Counted from the first letter of the stretch, positions 1 through 13,190 are shown. The stretch is DNA of 64,000 bases from Megascapheus bottae (GCA_024803745.1 JANJXV010000016.1:41825001-41889000), one strand, 5' to 3'. Program-made: numbers and translations. Notes: a model not told the origin generated them from the sequence alone.

Positions 1-3000
1 GCATTTCAAAAACAATTGTTGCTTAGTGTGTAACATTTCAGACCGAAGCTGGATAACTTAAGGAAACTGAGGCCTGTGAAGACAAGTAAAAACATACAAT
101 GCTTAGAAGTGCTGTGTTTGGTTCAAAGGGAAATAGAATGCATCCATATATTTGTTCTCCCAGGCAGACTTTTGGCTGCAGACTGCTAAACACATTTCTT
201 ACTTACACATATAGTTAGAGGAAATCGCATTGGATATTGATCCTTGCTTTGTTTTATTTTTTTTTCTTCCTCTCAATAAAAGCAATGATTACCTTAGGGA
301 AATTATAAAGCAGAAACAATGCCTCTTTTCCACCTTTGTTTACTTTTTTCTTTTTTTTTTTTTTGCTTTGCTGGTTTATTCTCTTCGAGTATATAGTTCC
401 AATAGATTAGCCTGCTAATTTGTCTTTGGTCTGTTCTCTTATCTTAAATCTTATCTCTGCTGTGACTGGGGCATTACCCAGCCATAATAAAACCACATCT
501 CAGTAGGTTCAGTGAAACTTCTTACAGTGTACACGCAGCTCTTTGGAAAGTTCTGTTTGCTCATCTCCCCGTGGCAGGAAATCCACTGGCAACGCCATAC
601 TCCACGAACACCATCGTTTTCATATCTGTGATCGGCCATGAGAAATGACTCTCATTCACGACCTCTTCCTCTGCTCCACCTCTCCCGTCTGATTCAGTAT
701 TTCCCCCTTCCATCCTGATCCAACAGAGCTGAAGCCCAGTGTCCTACATATATCCACATTATTGTGAATATCAATTGATCATTTTTTTCTATTGTTTTGA
801 TACCTTTTCTCCTTGGTCTCGGTCATATTCCTGTGACCTGTGACCTGTGTGTTCCTGAACCTTGATGACATGAGTAGGACAGTAAGCAGATCGACTCCTT
901 GGCAAATTGTGGAGAGCTGACAGCTGTCCAGCAAAATAAAGTCAAAAGAATTCAAGGCAGGCTTGTCAAATAAGAGCAAGTACATCTGCAGATGAGGGAT
1001 GCACACGAGCAGGTATGCCACTGTGGATAAGAGTAATTGGGATCTGTTCACATGGCTCTGCTCACTTTCCAAATCACTGTCATAATTTAAAACAAGAAAC
1101 TTTCAAATGGTGTGCCATAAATTTGAATATCATTCAGCAACTCACGTAATTAGACTTGGGTTTGTTCTTCAGAATGATTCTATGACTACAGAATGTTATG
1201 TTTCTTTCAGGGCTGTCAAGAAAGTTTTATGGCATCATATCCAAATGTCCCCTCTGAATCAAACAGCTGAGTTCATTGTTTCTAACAAGTTTGACTTCAC
1301 TTTTCGAGCAACCACAAACTCAGCCTTTTATGCATCTTATTCCCCAAACCACTGTTTTTTATGCAATTGTTTCCACTAACATCAGTTATGGTGTCCACTC
1401 AAGTACCAGAACTCTGATTTCCTAAGTACTGAATGAGTCAAGGCTCTGTTCAGAACTAGATGCTCACAGGAGGAGCAGCCAAACAAGAAGAGATCCATGA
1501 CTCTAGGAAGGAACTATTGATACATTAAAAAATTAACCTGCATTTTACAGCTGAGAAGCTAGCAAGTTGAAAACAATGAAGCCCAGTTATTCCAGCCTTA
1601 AAATAGGTAGAATTGTAGAAAAGCATAAAGTGAGCTCTGACGTGCAAACAAGGAAGGGGTCACGAGTAAAATTGGTCATTCCTGTTGACAGGACATGTCT
1701 CAGGCAAACTTCGTATCTCCTTGCAGCATGTGAACATGCACAACTGAAAGTTTTCACTCATTTAAAGCCAAGGGAAATGGCAAAACATTATAAGTAAACT
1801 TATTCTTAAAACGGTGTAAATAAGATCTATTTTAATTTGACACCTAATAAGTATTACTGAGTGAAGTACTACATTAAATAATCAATGGAAGGAGCTAAAT
1901 ACTATCCCGCCAGCCACAGTCTTCCAGGAAAATCTGGGACTATGAGAGACTCAATCCAGTCTGCCACGTTTGGTGGATTGGAGAATTGCTAAGTGAGGAA
2001 ACTCAGAGTCTAATTGTAGACGTTCCTCGAATAGCTGACATACCTATTTTAACTTTCCACACTCTCCTGGAGGTGACCACAAGGTCATCCTTTCAATTCT
2101 TTTCACCACTGTAAATGGAGTGGTGTGGGGCAACAGCACGACGGCATCACTGTGTGTCCTCCTTCCTACATTGCGATGCCAGGGATATATTGACACCAGC
2201 AGATAAGGTCCACGGCTCTGGCTCGATTCACCGTGAGTGTGCCAAGCCGTTCCTGTTTCCTTGAGGAAATGTGACACCATGCCTTATCTTTACAGAGATT
2301 GACATCCAATGCATGCTGCTGCAAGGTTTTGAGCTTAGATACTGAATGATGCCCATTATCCTTTACCTGATTGTCTGAGGCTCCTTGTGAGATGGCAGCT
2401 TGATGCCCAGCATGAAGATGGTGTTGCTTTGCACATGAGAGAGGAGAGATCTTTCTGGCCCAGATAGGGCTTTGAGGAATTTTAATTCATCAACAACCTT
2501 GAAGTTGCATTGCAACATAAATATAAGGGGACCAAAGGTTCACTTTATGCATGGTTTTGTTTATGGATCTATCTTTGGGGGAAAGGAATGGGGTGCACAG
2601 AAGATAGAGCAAACCAATGCAGCAGAGGTACTCACTCTTGTGGGTGGAGACGGAAAGAAACAGCTCAGCTGGGCGAGAATGAGATGGGGGAGCATTATCA
2701 AAAATAAACCTACTCAGTTCCTGCCTGGTGGAACAATGGATCATCTTTAGAATTCCGATAAAAGACTAAAATAAAAAAGGAAGATCGAGTAGGAATATCC
2801 TATTTTAATTTTCACAACAGAAATCTGTCAAAAGTATTTTGTAAGCTATAAATTAAAATATGACATATTTGTTCTACAGAAAAGAATGAATTTTACCATT
2901 TTGTAAGTCCATTGTTAGTCATATTAAACTTTATAGTTCCTTCAATAAAGGGCATTTTGAACTGCCAGATACATTTAATGCTGAATATCGTAAGAATTTA

Positions 3001-3165
3001 CCTTAAAAGCACTGTTGAAGGGACTGGATATATTTAGTGATTTCCTACTATGTTTAAGGTTTGCAACCAAAGTATATAGATTGCTTTGCTATTTTTAAAG
3101 AAATAGTTCATAATAACAGAAGAAAATAACCAATTACAATATGTGTAGGGATATTCTCCTAAGGT
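1..3165. other. Unique AT-rich DNA, no gene seen
   Basis: Open reading frames here are all under 100 codons and resemble no family I recognise. A stretch near 45-90 (core aggaaactgaggc) is reminiscent of the ancient MIR SINE, but too short to call. No CpG island, tRNA or clear repeat is visible. Confidence 0.5.
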
Positions 3166-3173
3166 TTGCATTA

Positions 3174-3405
3174 TTATTATTTTTATTTTTGCTTATTGGT
3201 CATGGGTCTTGAACTCTGGGCATGGGTGCTGTCCTTGAACTCTTCAGCTCAAGTCTACTGCCATACTTCTTGAGCCATTTCCAGTTTTCTAGTGGTTAAT
3301 TGGAAATAAGAGTTTCACAGACTTTAGTGCCCAAGCTGGCTTTGAACCGCAATCCTCAGATCTCAGCCTCCTGAATAGTTAGGATTACAGGCAGGAGTCA
3401 CTGAC
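3174..3405 (-). mobile_element. B1-like/Geo dimeric SINE
   Basis: Read on the minus strand this has a 7SL/B1-like left half (tgcctgtaatcctaac, then ggctgagatctgagg and ggttcaaagccagc). A linker close to ctccaattaaccac follows, then a tRNA-like right half with a box B-type gagttcaag. The plus-strand T-rich start at 3174-3195 is the A-rich tail. Short flanking matches (ttgcatta at 3166-3173 and 3406-3413) are probably the target-site duplication. It is moderately diverged, so not recent. Confidence 0.75.
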
Positions 3406-3413
3406 TTGCATTA

Positions 3414-5340
3414 ATCTTAATGTATGTAATTAGTATGTTGCCTATTATATAAAGCAGTAATATATTTTTAACATATAATATACATATAGCTTCTTTCTTT
3501 ATAACTGGGTTTTTTAGTAGGAATTCGGTAGTTTTGGAAATGAGTTCAGGAAGTAGAATTTATTTCTTAATTTTGTTTCAGGCTAGTTTTTACTTGACTT
3601 TGTTATGTAAACTGATAGTTATGGATTTAAAAATTACTTTGGACACATTTGTTGGTCTGTTATCTATTAGCTCTCCACACAGTGAAATGAGAGCTTGGCT
3701 TTAGAATTTAGCCTGAGGTACAGTTATATACCTAATGGTCCCTAGAGCTATCACTTTCAGTTCCGACATGAAAATCTAGGCTCTCTTGACCCACTTACCA
3801 GTGGGTAAATAAGTAATTATTAATGTAGCTGTCAATAGTCATACTTAAACTATATAAACTTGAGCATTTTGCCTTTGGGGACTCACCATAAATGGAAAGC
3901 TGTGACTAAACGTGTTTCTTTCTGTAAGTGGATATAAAGGAAGATTTTCAGGCTTCCAGTATGAAGTATTGAGCCGATCATGCATTCATTAAATCATGAT
4001 TCATAAACATTAGTCAGATATATGTTTTTACTCCACATGCATTTGTGGAACTATCACGGACCACGCTGAAAGCCACATCCACAGAAGGAAACCTCATGGA
4101 CTCTGACTTAATCCCATGTATGTCAGAACACGTTGTCACCTCAATAAACAATAGCAGTTAGCCCTGCTAATGCATTTATACATCCATGCTGAATAACCAC
4201 TGTATCCTATATATGAGGTTGCAGGAATAATACCTAGGATAAATATGTAAAATTTAAAGTACAGAATGGATATTAATAGTGATCAAAATCTTATCAAATA
4301 GTTATTCTGCCAGATAAATAGATACATAGATAATAAATGTCAATCCTATTCATTTAATGACACCTAATGAAATCTTGTTTATGCATTAAAATTATATTCA
4401 AAATTGCTGAGTGCAATATGTATGATATGAAGAATCAAATTATAGTTATCATTTCCTTATCATTTTTCTAGTAGTTAAGTGATATTTTTTTCAGCAATAA
4501 CATCCTAGGCTATTTTATAGAGATAATTCATTGAAAGTAGATTAGGGGAGCTTTGCAGCATTTCTCAGTTCCACAGTTCCAAACTCTTTGGCTGTTGGAT
4601 CAAATATATAGCTTACTATCGGAAGACTTGGTTCTTTATCAGTGGTAAGTGTCCAGGAGAAAGGACCACAGACATGCCAAAGGTCTCTTTCATTAGATAA
4701 ATACAGAATTAAATGATAGAACATTCAACCGCAGACTTAAAAATATTGCTGAGTCTTTAGGTACCAACTCCACAGCTCTGCCTTGCTACACTGCCGCCAG
4801 CACTGGAGATTTGATGAACATGCCCTGGGAAGAAAGTTCTGGAGTACTAATTGAGTACTCCATAACCTTGTTCTCTAAGCATCATTATCTCCGTTGCATG
4901 TCTTTGCTCTGAAATTCTTGTAAGATCCCAATACCTTCATTTAAAGGTAGAACTGAAAGTTTGCGGAGACCAAAACTCCCTTGCATGAAAACTGCCAATA
5001 CATAAACCCATGAAGTTGGACGAAATGTATTACACTGGATACAAAGGAAATGAAGGAATCAAAGGTTTGAACAGCTACCTAAAAACTCCTAGGAAGTGGT
5101 TTATTAAAAGGAAGTGGAAATTTCCTTTGTTTGATTTATACATTCAGACTTTGCATTGAATGGCAATTTATGTCGCAAATTGTTTCCTCTAAGTATGCAG
5201 TCATATAATTCTACTAACTGTCATCTTCATAAACAGCTAATACACTGCAGTCAAGAAATAGCAATATCAATTTCATACAGCCAGACTTCGTTGATACATA
5301 TTTTTTCAAACTCAGTTTAAAATTCAAGCCTATTATTCTA
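3414..5340. other. Unique AT-rich DNA, no gene seen
   Basis: There is no convincing ORF, simple repeat or recognisable mobile element in this interval. Base composition is ordinary for mammalian intergenic or intronic sequence. Confidence 0.5.
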
Positions 5341-5344
5341 CATA

Positions 5345-6740
5345 ATTCAGCCCCTACGCAGCGGCAGAAATTCCTGCTGGATCCTAGCAATAGAAAAAAT
5401 ATAACAAGATTCCTTTCTTAAACTACTGTAGATGTGAGGACCACATTTACCCAGTGAGGAGAAAGCAACTGTCTTAGAGAATGGTCCATGTGTCGGATCC
5501 TTCCATCCTTGTTCCCAATTTGTGTCTGGTGGTGTAAGTCCCTGGCGTTGTCCTGACTGGAGGAGGGAGGGTCGGCTTTCTCCAAGGAAGATGGCATCTC
5601 TGCCTGAGGCTGCCATGAGCGGTCATGCACTCACCTGTGAAGCAGGGAGGACAGAGATGCAGGCCGGGCAGTGATGACGAGCCATCTGATGGACGCTTGG
5701 CTAGGGAAGAGTTAATCCTGTGATTGTTAAACTGAACCTGCAGCATTGGCAAGCTGGAATTCAAGCCAGGAGAACAGTGTTTTCTGCAAGGATGAGCTGG
5801 CACTGCGACACAATAGCCCGGTGGTTCTGGAAGCCTCTAGACTTCCAAAGGGGACGATGACATCCGTCAGGATGAATTTTATCCTCGACGAGGCAAAGAG
5901 TAGAGGGCGTGCCAGAAGAAAGCCAGGAGAAGCATCACTAGAAAAATTCAAGGAAAAAAATGCATGAGCACAGTGTGCTTGATAACATGCAAAGTTGTCC
6001 TCGATGTTACCTGCAGGAAGAAGCGGTGACGGGGCCCGGTCCCCCCGAGGAGTCGTGTGAGGGGACCACTGAGAATGGAGCACAGGCACAGTGGATGGCA
6101 TGGGTGCGCTTGGGGCTGGTGCCCTCCGATTTCACGGCATGGGTAAATTAGAGTGAACTGGGGAGGGCTCCCGAGCCTTCCTGGGGAAGAAGGAGTGACA
6201 GGCATGCGTAGAGCTTCTGTGGATGTCCAAATCCCCGGGATGGTCTTCCTGCCCTCCGTGGCAGTGCCTTGGGGACGCGCGCAGTGGCCCTGGGCCAGGG
6301 CTCTAGACGCGGGCCAGTCCTGGCCTCTCCACTGTGCATCGTGCAGCAGAAAGGATGACATTGTCCAGAAAAGAAGGAAAGGTCTCCCTTCCTTCCGGAC
6401 AGCCCTCAGCGTGCCAAGCACAGTTCGGTTTTGAACAGGGTAACAAGCCCCAGCCCAGCTCCAGCCGGGGGCTGGTCATGCGCCTCGCTCAGTCCCGGGC
6501 GCCATCACGCATCAGTCAACGAGTCCCCAGGTAAGGATGACCCGGCAGTCGGGGCTGCTCTGGTTCCTGTCCCCTGGGCTCGGTCCCCGCCCTGGGCTCG
6601 GGTCCCAGGTCCTGGACCCACCACCATGGACGGAAGCGCTTCAGGCCAATGCCAAGCGCAGCTTGGAAAGAGCAGCAGCTCCATGGCCCAGTTTCCTCAG
6701 GCTGTGCAGGAGATGTGACAAGAGAGCAGCACACAGCATG
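5345..6740. other. GC-rich patch of unknown origin
   Basis: G+C rises clearly over the flanks, with scattered CpGs such as those near 6280-6310. The patch supports several overlapping ORFs on both strands (up to 157 codons on minus at 5948-6421). This is expected where stop codons are depleted by composition. I recognise no protein family, LTR ends, TSD or exon structure. It could be a decayed LTR element, an unrecognised exon cluster or a small GC isochore fluctuation. Confidence 0.35.
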
Positions 6741-6890
6741 TCCTCTTCTGGGTTTATACACAGAAATGAGGAAAGAGCATTCGAGTTAAAAATCAGTCAT
6801 GGGGCATTACTCAAGTTTCAAAAAGTAGCTACATCTTAAGGGTATTTCTTGCCCTATGCAGGTAATATTTTCAAACCACAGAACTCAACG

Positions 6891-6903
6891 GAGCAACTTC
6901 TTT
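6891..6903 (+). repeat. Target-site duplication, left copy
   Basis: The 13 bases gagcaacttcttt recur exactly at 7555-7567 and flank the minus-strand L1 fragment between them. Confidence 0.85.
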
Positions 6904-7345
6904 TTTTAATTAAAGAATTTATTAAAGTTGATTTTTACATCATATTTCAAATGATGTGTGAAACAAGTATTCAAGAAGGGAATTTCTATATACAATCACT
7001 GGCACTTAAATTTTAGAACATAATTAAAATTAGGCTGAGGGTTTGTATGTCAGAGATACATATTAATTTATGTAATAAAATGTCCAATGAGTCATAAATT
7101 TTTAAGTCTATGTAGTTGTGTTTATATTTCCAATACCATGTTCATAGCATTGGGTATGCAAAAATTGAGTCCTCGCTCTTGTACTGTTTGGATCTATTAG
7201 CCACATACTAAGGATACCGTGTACCTTCTGTTCCTTTGGTCTTGACTTGTCTCACTCAACATGATTTGCTCTAGATTCATCCACTTCCCTGAGAATGTCA
7301 TTATTTTATTTCGACTGTTGGTTATGTAGAATTCCATTCTATCTT

Positions 7346-7390
<45 letters not shown>

Positions 7391-7554
7391 ATCACATTTT
7401 CCGTATCCATTCATCTGCAGTAGGGCATCTGGATTGTTTCCATCGCCTGGCTATTGTGAATAGTGCAGAGATGAACACAGCTGAGCAGGTGTCCTTATCA
7501 TGTCCTGGGGTATGATGTTTAGGATAGATGCCCAGGAGCGGGATCGTAGGGACT
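6904..7554 (-). mobile_element. 5'-truncated L1 (ORF2 end + 3' UTR)
   Basis: On the minus strand, 7392-7554 translates to the LINE-1 ORF2 C-terminal region, with IPLLGIYP followed by FTIARRWKQSRCP and a DEW motif. The rest down to 6904 is 3' UTR ending in an A-rich tail, seen as T-rich on plus at 6901-6907. The insert is 651 bp and bounded by a perfect 13-bp duplication. The coding part is disrupted by a TCTG/TCTA microsatellite at 7345-7391. The tail resembles that of the 65-bp L1 insertion at 50604-50668, suggesting one subfamily. Confidence 0.85.
7345..7391 (+). repeat. (TCTG)n/(TCTA)n microsatellite inside L1
   Basis: About nine TCTG units run into TCTA units. It lies inside the minus-strand L1 ORF2 relic, between sequence encoding the usual L1 C-terminal residues on both sides, so it expanded after insertion. 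Confidence 0.9.
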
Positions 7555-7567
7555 GAGCAACTTCTTT
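7555..7567 (+). repeat. Target-site duplication, right copy
   Basis: Exact 13-base match to 6891-6903. Confidence 0.85.
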
Positions 7568-7731
7568 GAGGAAAGTCAGAACAAGCTTCCTGGGCAGTAG
7601 TTTGAAATATTAAACTCAACCAGAGAAGAAATTAGCTCTGTTTTCACAGATACCTGAGTTCTCTGGATTCAGGGGTGTGGCATCTACATCACCAGGCTGA
7701 CCAAATAGTCTGCATTGCACTGAAGGTTACG

Positions 7732-7905
7732 GTTGGGGTTTGAACTTAGGGCTTGAGCATTGTCCTTGGACTTTCTCAAGGCTAGATTTCTACCAATGAG
7801 CCACATCACCACTTCCAGCTTTTTCTATGTATTTAATACCAAGGAATCAAACCAGGTCTTTGTGAACGCTAGGCAAGTACTCTATCACTAGGCCACACTC
7901 CCTCT
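7732..7905 (-). mobile_element. ID-like/Geo dimeric SINE
   Basis: The plus strand carries the reverse complement of the dimer: right-monomer signature (gcattgtccttggactttctc, in part) followed by the left ID-like monomer (ggcaagtactctatcactagg). It is moderately diverged, and no clear target-site duplication was found. Confidence 0.8.
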
Positions 7906-8843
7906 ACTGTATTGCAGACTGCAGTTCTCCCTCTTACACAACCCCAGCGCTTGTGTGTGCTGTCATAATCCCATAAACTAAATGAGAAGAGTACTACGCA
8001 TATATCCCAGAACCATTCACACATCAGTAAAAATGAGTGTGGCTGAATGTGAAGAGCAAAGCTCTTACTAGTACTCTTCAAGAAAATAATAATTTCTCCT
8101 TTTAGTCCTCTTCTATGTTATTTTTTCTGAATAATTGCTAAGTCTAATTAAAACCATAGAGCAAAATAATAGGCTACAGGTCTTAAATTAAATTGAAACC
8201 AAATCATTAATAATAATTAGGGTACAGTAAACCCTTAGACAACTCTCACTACCTCTTCCTATATCCATTTTGTACAGCAACTGTTTGTAGAAATGTATTT
8301 CTCAGATTTTTAGGATTATTTCACAGACTATATATATATTATGTTCTTAGTAATAATAAAATACAAGTAGTAAAATAAAATAAAAAATGAGAAAGTTCAC
8401 TTTTACAGTTTAGAAGCAAGCATATTTGAAAGGTAACTGCCAGCTAGTACACAGTTTACACAAATATTGGGAAAAATAAGGCAGGTGTAACCCACACAAG
8501 AGCTGACAAGAAAAGACTTGTTTGCAATCTGAAAGACGGATGTCTAGCCAAGTACATAAAAATGATGGGAGCCAAAGGAGACATAAACTGTGGATAGGTA
8601 GCTAGCTACCTGGGGGAATCCAGCACCACAAGAACAGAAAGGATCCACAACTGAATAACAGCAGACAAACCAAGGCTAGGGATGAGGGCTCCCTCAAATG
8701 CTTTTCTTCACATGTCACTTTTGGAACAGTGAATTATGAATGCAGTAGAGAACTAAACTTGAGAACCATATACTTGCATAGTCAAAATTAACAGTAACAG
8801 ATTAAATTCTCAGTGTCTGTGATGAAATATCTATTTAAATCTG

Positions 8844-8844
<1 letters not shown>
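7906..8844. other. Unique AT-rich DNA, no gene seen
   Basis: No repeat family or coding potential is recognised. Short A-rich and TA-rich tracts are present. Confidence 0.45.

Positions 8845-8901
<57 letters not shown>
8845..8901 (+). repeat. (CT)n microsatellite
   Basis: About 28 uninterrupted CT units. As a homopurine/homopyrimidine mirror repeat it has triplex (H-DNA) potential. ORFs across it on both strands (SL and RE repeats) are artefacts. Confidence 0.95.
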
Positions 8902-8907
<6 letters not shown>

Positions 8908-9231
8908 AGTAGATATGGATATATTTAAAATTTTCATAGCCACTGGACATAAATTAATAGGTAATGTTACAGAATTAGTGTACAACCTCAAATATGTGTG
9001 GTGGGTTTTCCATGATTATTGCTAAAAACAAGTAAATGAAATTCACAATTCTAGTATAGTATCAAGGGAGTTGATATCCATGCATAAAATAGCAAGCTAA
9101 TGATGTAGCATAGAGTGTTAACTCAATGGCTTTATGTTTTTGAGACCTTGAGTAAGTTATCTAGATATAATTATGTTTATTTTTTGTATTAAATATAGAC
9201 TTAGTGCCTTGCTGATACTTCACATGAAAAT

Positions 9232-9330
9232 ATTTTTATTGGCATTTGTTAGTTGTACCATGGGGGGAAGAGTCCACTGTAAGGCATTCATACATGTATG
9301 AATACAATGTGCCCCAATCAAAACCACCTC
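9232..9330 (-). mobile_element. Old L1 3'-end fragment
   Basis: The segment tttttattggcatttgttag, then catacatgtatgaatacaat and ccaatcaaaaccacctc, has the layout of an old L1 3' UTR end read on the minus strand. The assignment rests on resemblance only; no coding part or TSD is visible. Confidence 0.45.
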
Positions 9331-11255
9331 TGCCATCCTCCGATGCTTGTTTATAAAACTGATTGCATGTTAAATAAAAGTGTACCTAGTACTTTTAATG
9401 TCATTAGCTTATAAACACATCTGAATTTAGGTACTAGACAAAAGAAATAAATTCACAAACATCTCTGATGAATATATGTGACTATTAGCTAATTCAAAAA
9501 TGGGGTTGTTAGCCACCACTTCCCAGGTAATTACCAAAATTATTGTTTCTTGGTCCCTTGACTCCTTTTGCATAGACAGGTCTAGGATGAACACAAAAAG
9601 AAAATTGCAATGATTTGTAAAGCACAATGAGTTATTACCAACCCTAAGTTTTAGAATTCAGATTCATTTGGGTTCCCTGCTTGCAATAAAGTTAATTTTC
9701 ATTAACTTGAGTTAGCCTGAGAGCCACGAGACAACCAGATTTATTTTCTCTCCCTGCTGTTCTAATGTCACATAAGTTCAACTCTGCCTGAAGCACTAAT
9801 GAGCAGTGCCTCTGCTGTTTCTTGTCTTCAAAATTCTGTAAAAGTATGGGCGAACAAGCATGAGAAATGAATCTAGACTTACTCTGCTTTGGGGAAACCA
9901 GGGACCCCAAAATACATGCAATTACAGGAAGTAATAACTACTCCATAGTTGGAAAGCATAGAACACTTGCAGGTTTTAAAATCCCATGACAATAGAGCAG
10001 GGACATGGACTATTTAAAATTTCGGCTTCAGTACTCTGTTTTAGTTTTTGTCTCTCAAAAGGAGTGTGTTGGGTAGAGAAGTGTCTGACCTGGCGGGCTG
10101 CCTGCCCCCCAGGAGCAGGGAGCGCCGATGAGCTGCTTTCTCACCACTGTGCTGGGCAGGTTTTTAAATTAAAGTTCCAGAAATCAAATGATTTTTTTAA
10201 AGTTCCATTTATTGATGATATGTTATGTTTCAGACACAGTGTTTGTTCTTCTCCAGTAGAATCTCATTTATTGGTTTTATTTCTTCAACCTAGGAAAAAG
10301 GGTTGTCTCCCCTATATAAAAATGTGAGTTGCGGAAATATTAGGCAATCTGCTTGATGTTATAGGAATGAGATCTATGCTAAGGATTTTTGTTAATCAAA
10401 AATATGAATAGGTGTCTTTAAGTTTCTAAAAGTTGTGTTATTTCTTTAACATTTGTTTCACGTAAGAATGGGAGGGGTGGAGAAGGGGAGGGGGTTAAAA
10501 CATGAGGTGGGTATTGATGTTCAAGAAGTAATGCACCTGACAAATGCACCTGACAAAAGGAACTGCAACCCCTCTCTACGTTATCCCAACAATAAAATGC
10601 AATCCAAAAAAGAATATTAGAAAAGCTACACTTGTATCTAATGCACTGTGTGTGTGCATGTGCCACAAAATATGTGAACATTGAGCAGTGTTTTATTTTT
10701 CAATCTGATGATGACTGTGAACTGACTTTAAAGGTGAGACTAATGGAATAATTGTGAATAAACTCAGTTTAGGAGAAGCCTTGATGTAGACTTGGGAAAG
10801 AGAAGATGTAGCATGTGTATAGCTGCACAAGAGCTCACGGAATGCCGAGGGCCCAGTTCAGCCATCTCTGAAGCAGGTCAAGACACAGGAGGCCAGCGAT
10901 GGTCTTTGCCCCAGAAGAAGCAGCATACTCGTTCTTTAAATTTTCTTCACAAAGAGTCACAAAGAAAACCAGAATCAAATGGCATGTTGGAGTTATTGGT
11001 TAATTTTTAATTTACACAGATGTAATATTCATTTAATATTTCATCAACTTTTTTGCAATTAGCATTCTTTCTTCAGCCATGTGGAATGATTGCATTGCTT
11101 TGCACTGTTAAAATCAGCTAAAGCTGATTCTTTCTGTTGAAAGAATATCCAACCTCATATTTATATGGACACCATGAGAGGCCAGGAACGACGGGCTGTG
11201 TACACTGCTCTTATGCTCATGAACATGAAAGTACTTGTCATGATGGACAGTTACC
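9331..11255. other. Unique DNA, no gene seen
   Basis: Only short ORFs occur (longest 113 codons at 9986-10327, no recognisable motif). A small GC-richer spot lies near 10090-10160. Confidence 0.45.
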
Positions 11256-11345
11256 TAAACATGAACAAAGAAGAAATGAGAGAAGGAAGAAAGAAAGAAG
11301 GAGGGAGGTGGGAGGGAGGGAGGGGGGACGAAGGGAGGGGACACA
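11256..11345 (+). repeat. GA-rich low-complexity tract
   Basis: Purine-rich run of GAAG/GGGA-type units, interrupted rather than a clean microsatellite. Confidence 0.75.
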
Positions 11346-12960
11346 TAGGTAGATTGGCTTGCATATAAACATTTCAACTGAAGTATGGCAATTTCAGAAG
11401 AAAATTCAAATGCTGTTATTCCTTTAAAAAGCTAAATCACATTACAACAAAATGAGCTCCGGAAACTGGCATTGGATATAGGGAGAAGCAAGTCAAGAAG
11501 AGGGAGGTAGGCAAATGAAAAGAGGAAAGAGGGAGGATGCTGGCACGATTTTCAATTCATAAACTGTGCAGCTAGCTGAATTGAGGGCAGGACAGAGCTG
11601 GAGACATGGGGAGAATGATGAATGGGTCAACATCAATCAAGATGCATTGTATTCACAAACTGCTTTGTTGAATGGAAACTCCTTTTCACAACTAAAGATA
11701 ACAAATCTACAGTTTTGAAAAGAATAGCATCTAAGAAACATCCACCATTTCATCAAAGCACACATGGAAGAATCTAGGCTCCATGCACCCCACACAATTC
11801 TTCTATTACCATTAATTGCTTCTCAGAATTCAAAAAAAAATGGTTTAGAACTATCTTCTTCAGAAGTCAAGCAGCTGTGAATATCTTTTAACTGTATCTA
11901 CTTCTTAAGAAAGGCCAGTAAATGAAACTTCAATTATCATTCTTTCAACAAGGCATTTCTCCTGGCACATGTTTGTACAATACAAACTCAGGAACCATGA
12001 GAGCCTTTATAAAGCATCACACATCTACCAACGTGTATATTATCTGCTAAATGAAGCATAGAATGAACCCATCCCCTTGAGCCCATTATCCATACTGTTG
12101 TTGCTAATACAGTGGGCATAATAAAAGAACATTCCATGACCAAAAGTCTTATATAGAAATGCAAGAAAAAGGAATGACTGCTCCTTGTGATTTATCCATT
12201 TAGACAAACACGGCACCCCTAAAGAGGACAAAAAAGAAGCTCAGAATGAAAGCAGCCATTGAGAGGTTGCTGCTTCCAAGCACCACAGAAAAATTGCCCT
12301 AGCCTTTCTGAGGATATATTTGGCCCATCTGACTTCATCAGATTCATAGTTCCTTATTTCCAAAGGAACCGGGAGTGGTGAAAGGCCACTGTGCTCCTTT
12401 CCACCTCGAGATCCAAAACCTGTTCGTGAAGACTTACATAACCACGTATCTCCTGCCAGTGGGGAAATCCCATCTCTCAGATACCTCTCTCGTTCTCTGG
12501 TATTTATAGTTGCTCTGCTTAGGAATTTGTTCTTTAGTAAAGAACAAAAGTCCTCCCCACGTTTTTTCTTCTTCTCGTGCCTTGCAGTCTCTTCCTCAAG
12601 ATAAACTATAATTCCAGCAATCAGCCTGTCAGAACTGTCAAGAAATGCCTGGGCCACTGTCTAGCAGGCCATCGGTGCACTGCCCAGAAAACTGACCTCA
12701 CAGGATGGGCCCAGACAAGCCGTAACCACCCTCAGCGTCTGCTCTCACTTGGTTGGACAGCCCAGCCATGGGTTGAAGCCATGAAGCCTTAGCTTCATGG
12801 AGAAGAGCCGTAGCTCCTGTGCGAGGAGGAGACACCCATGTCCTCATCCAGTGAGCTGCCAGATCTCAAGCGGTCCTTTCTGATGTGTATTATTGTGTCT
12901 CATCCACATTTGAAAAAGGGCCTTTGAACTAGTGGCAAACAGCCATGGAAGAGTCTCATT
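11346..12960. other. Unique DNA, no gene seen
   Basis: The longest ORF is 138 codons on the minus strand (12241-12657). It shows no recognisable domain, signal peptide or repeat and I treat it as chance. Confidence 0.4.
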
Positions 12961-12965
12961 CCCCC

Positions 12966-13190
12966 CCATAGCTGGGATCACAGGAGTTTAACCTCCACGC
13001 CTGGCCATACTTATCCTACCTTGTTTTTGTGCCAGTACCTTCCTGAAGCTTGAAACCAAGGACTCATGACCTCAGCTTTCTTGCTAACAGAACTTTATCA
13101 GTTGAGACAAACCTCCAATCCAGGTTTTGACAGTCAACTGGAAATAAGGTCTCATAAAATTGTTTGTCTAGGCTGACATGGACAAGTTAT
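12966..13190 (-). mobile_element. Diverged 7SL-type SINE remains
   Basis: The plus strand shows agctgggatcacagg followed by cctccacgcctggcc, the reverse complement of a B1/7SL-like 5' half. A second part has SINE-like pieces (tcaactggaaataaggtctc). It is old and degraded; boundaries are approximate. Confidence 0.4.

Noticed and set aside
45..90. Possible MIR SINE fragment
   Set aside because: Only a dozen bases resemble the MIR core, too little to support.
5948..6421. 157-codon minus-strand ORF
   Set aside because: Low stop density from GC richness; no motif, and overlapping ORFs are open on the opposite strand too.
7330..7400. CRISPR-like regular repeats
   Set aside because: Tandem 4-base units with no spacers; a microsatellite inside an L1 in a mammalian genome.
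8788..9025. RE-repeat and SL-repeat ORFs
   Set aside because: Translation of the (CT)n tract; no RS-domain protein context.
12241..12657. 138-codon minus-strand ORF
   Set aside because: No recognisable family or repeat; length is within chance for 64 kb on six frames.
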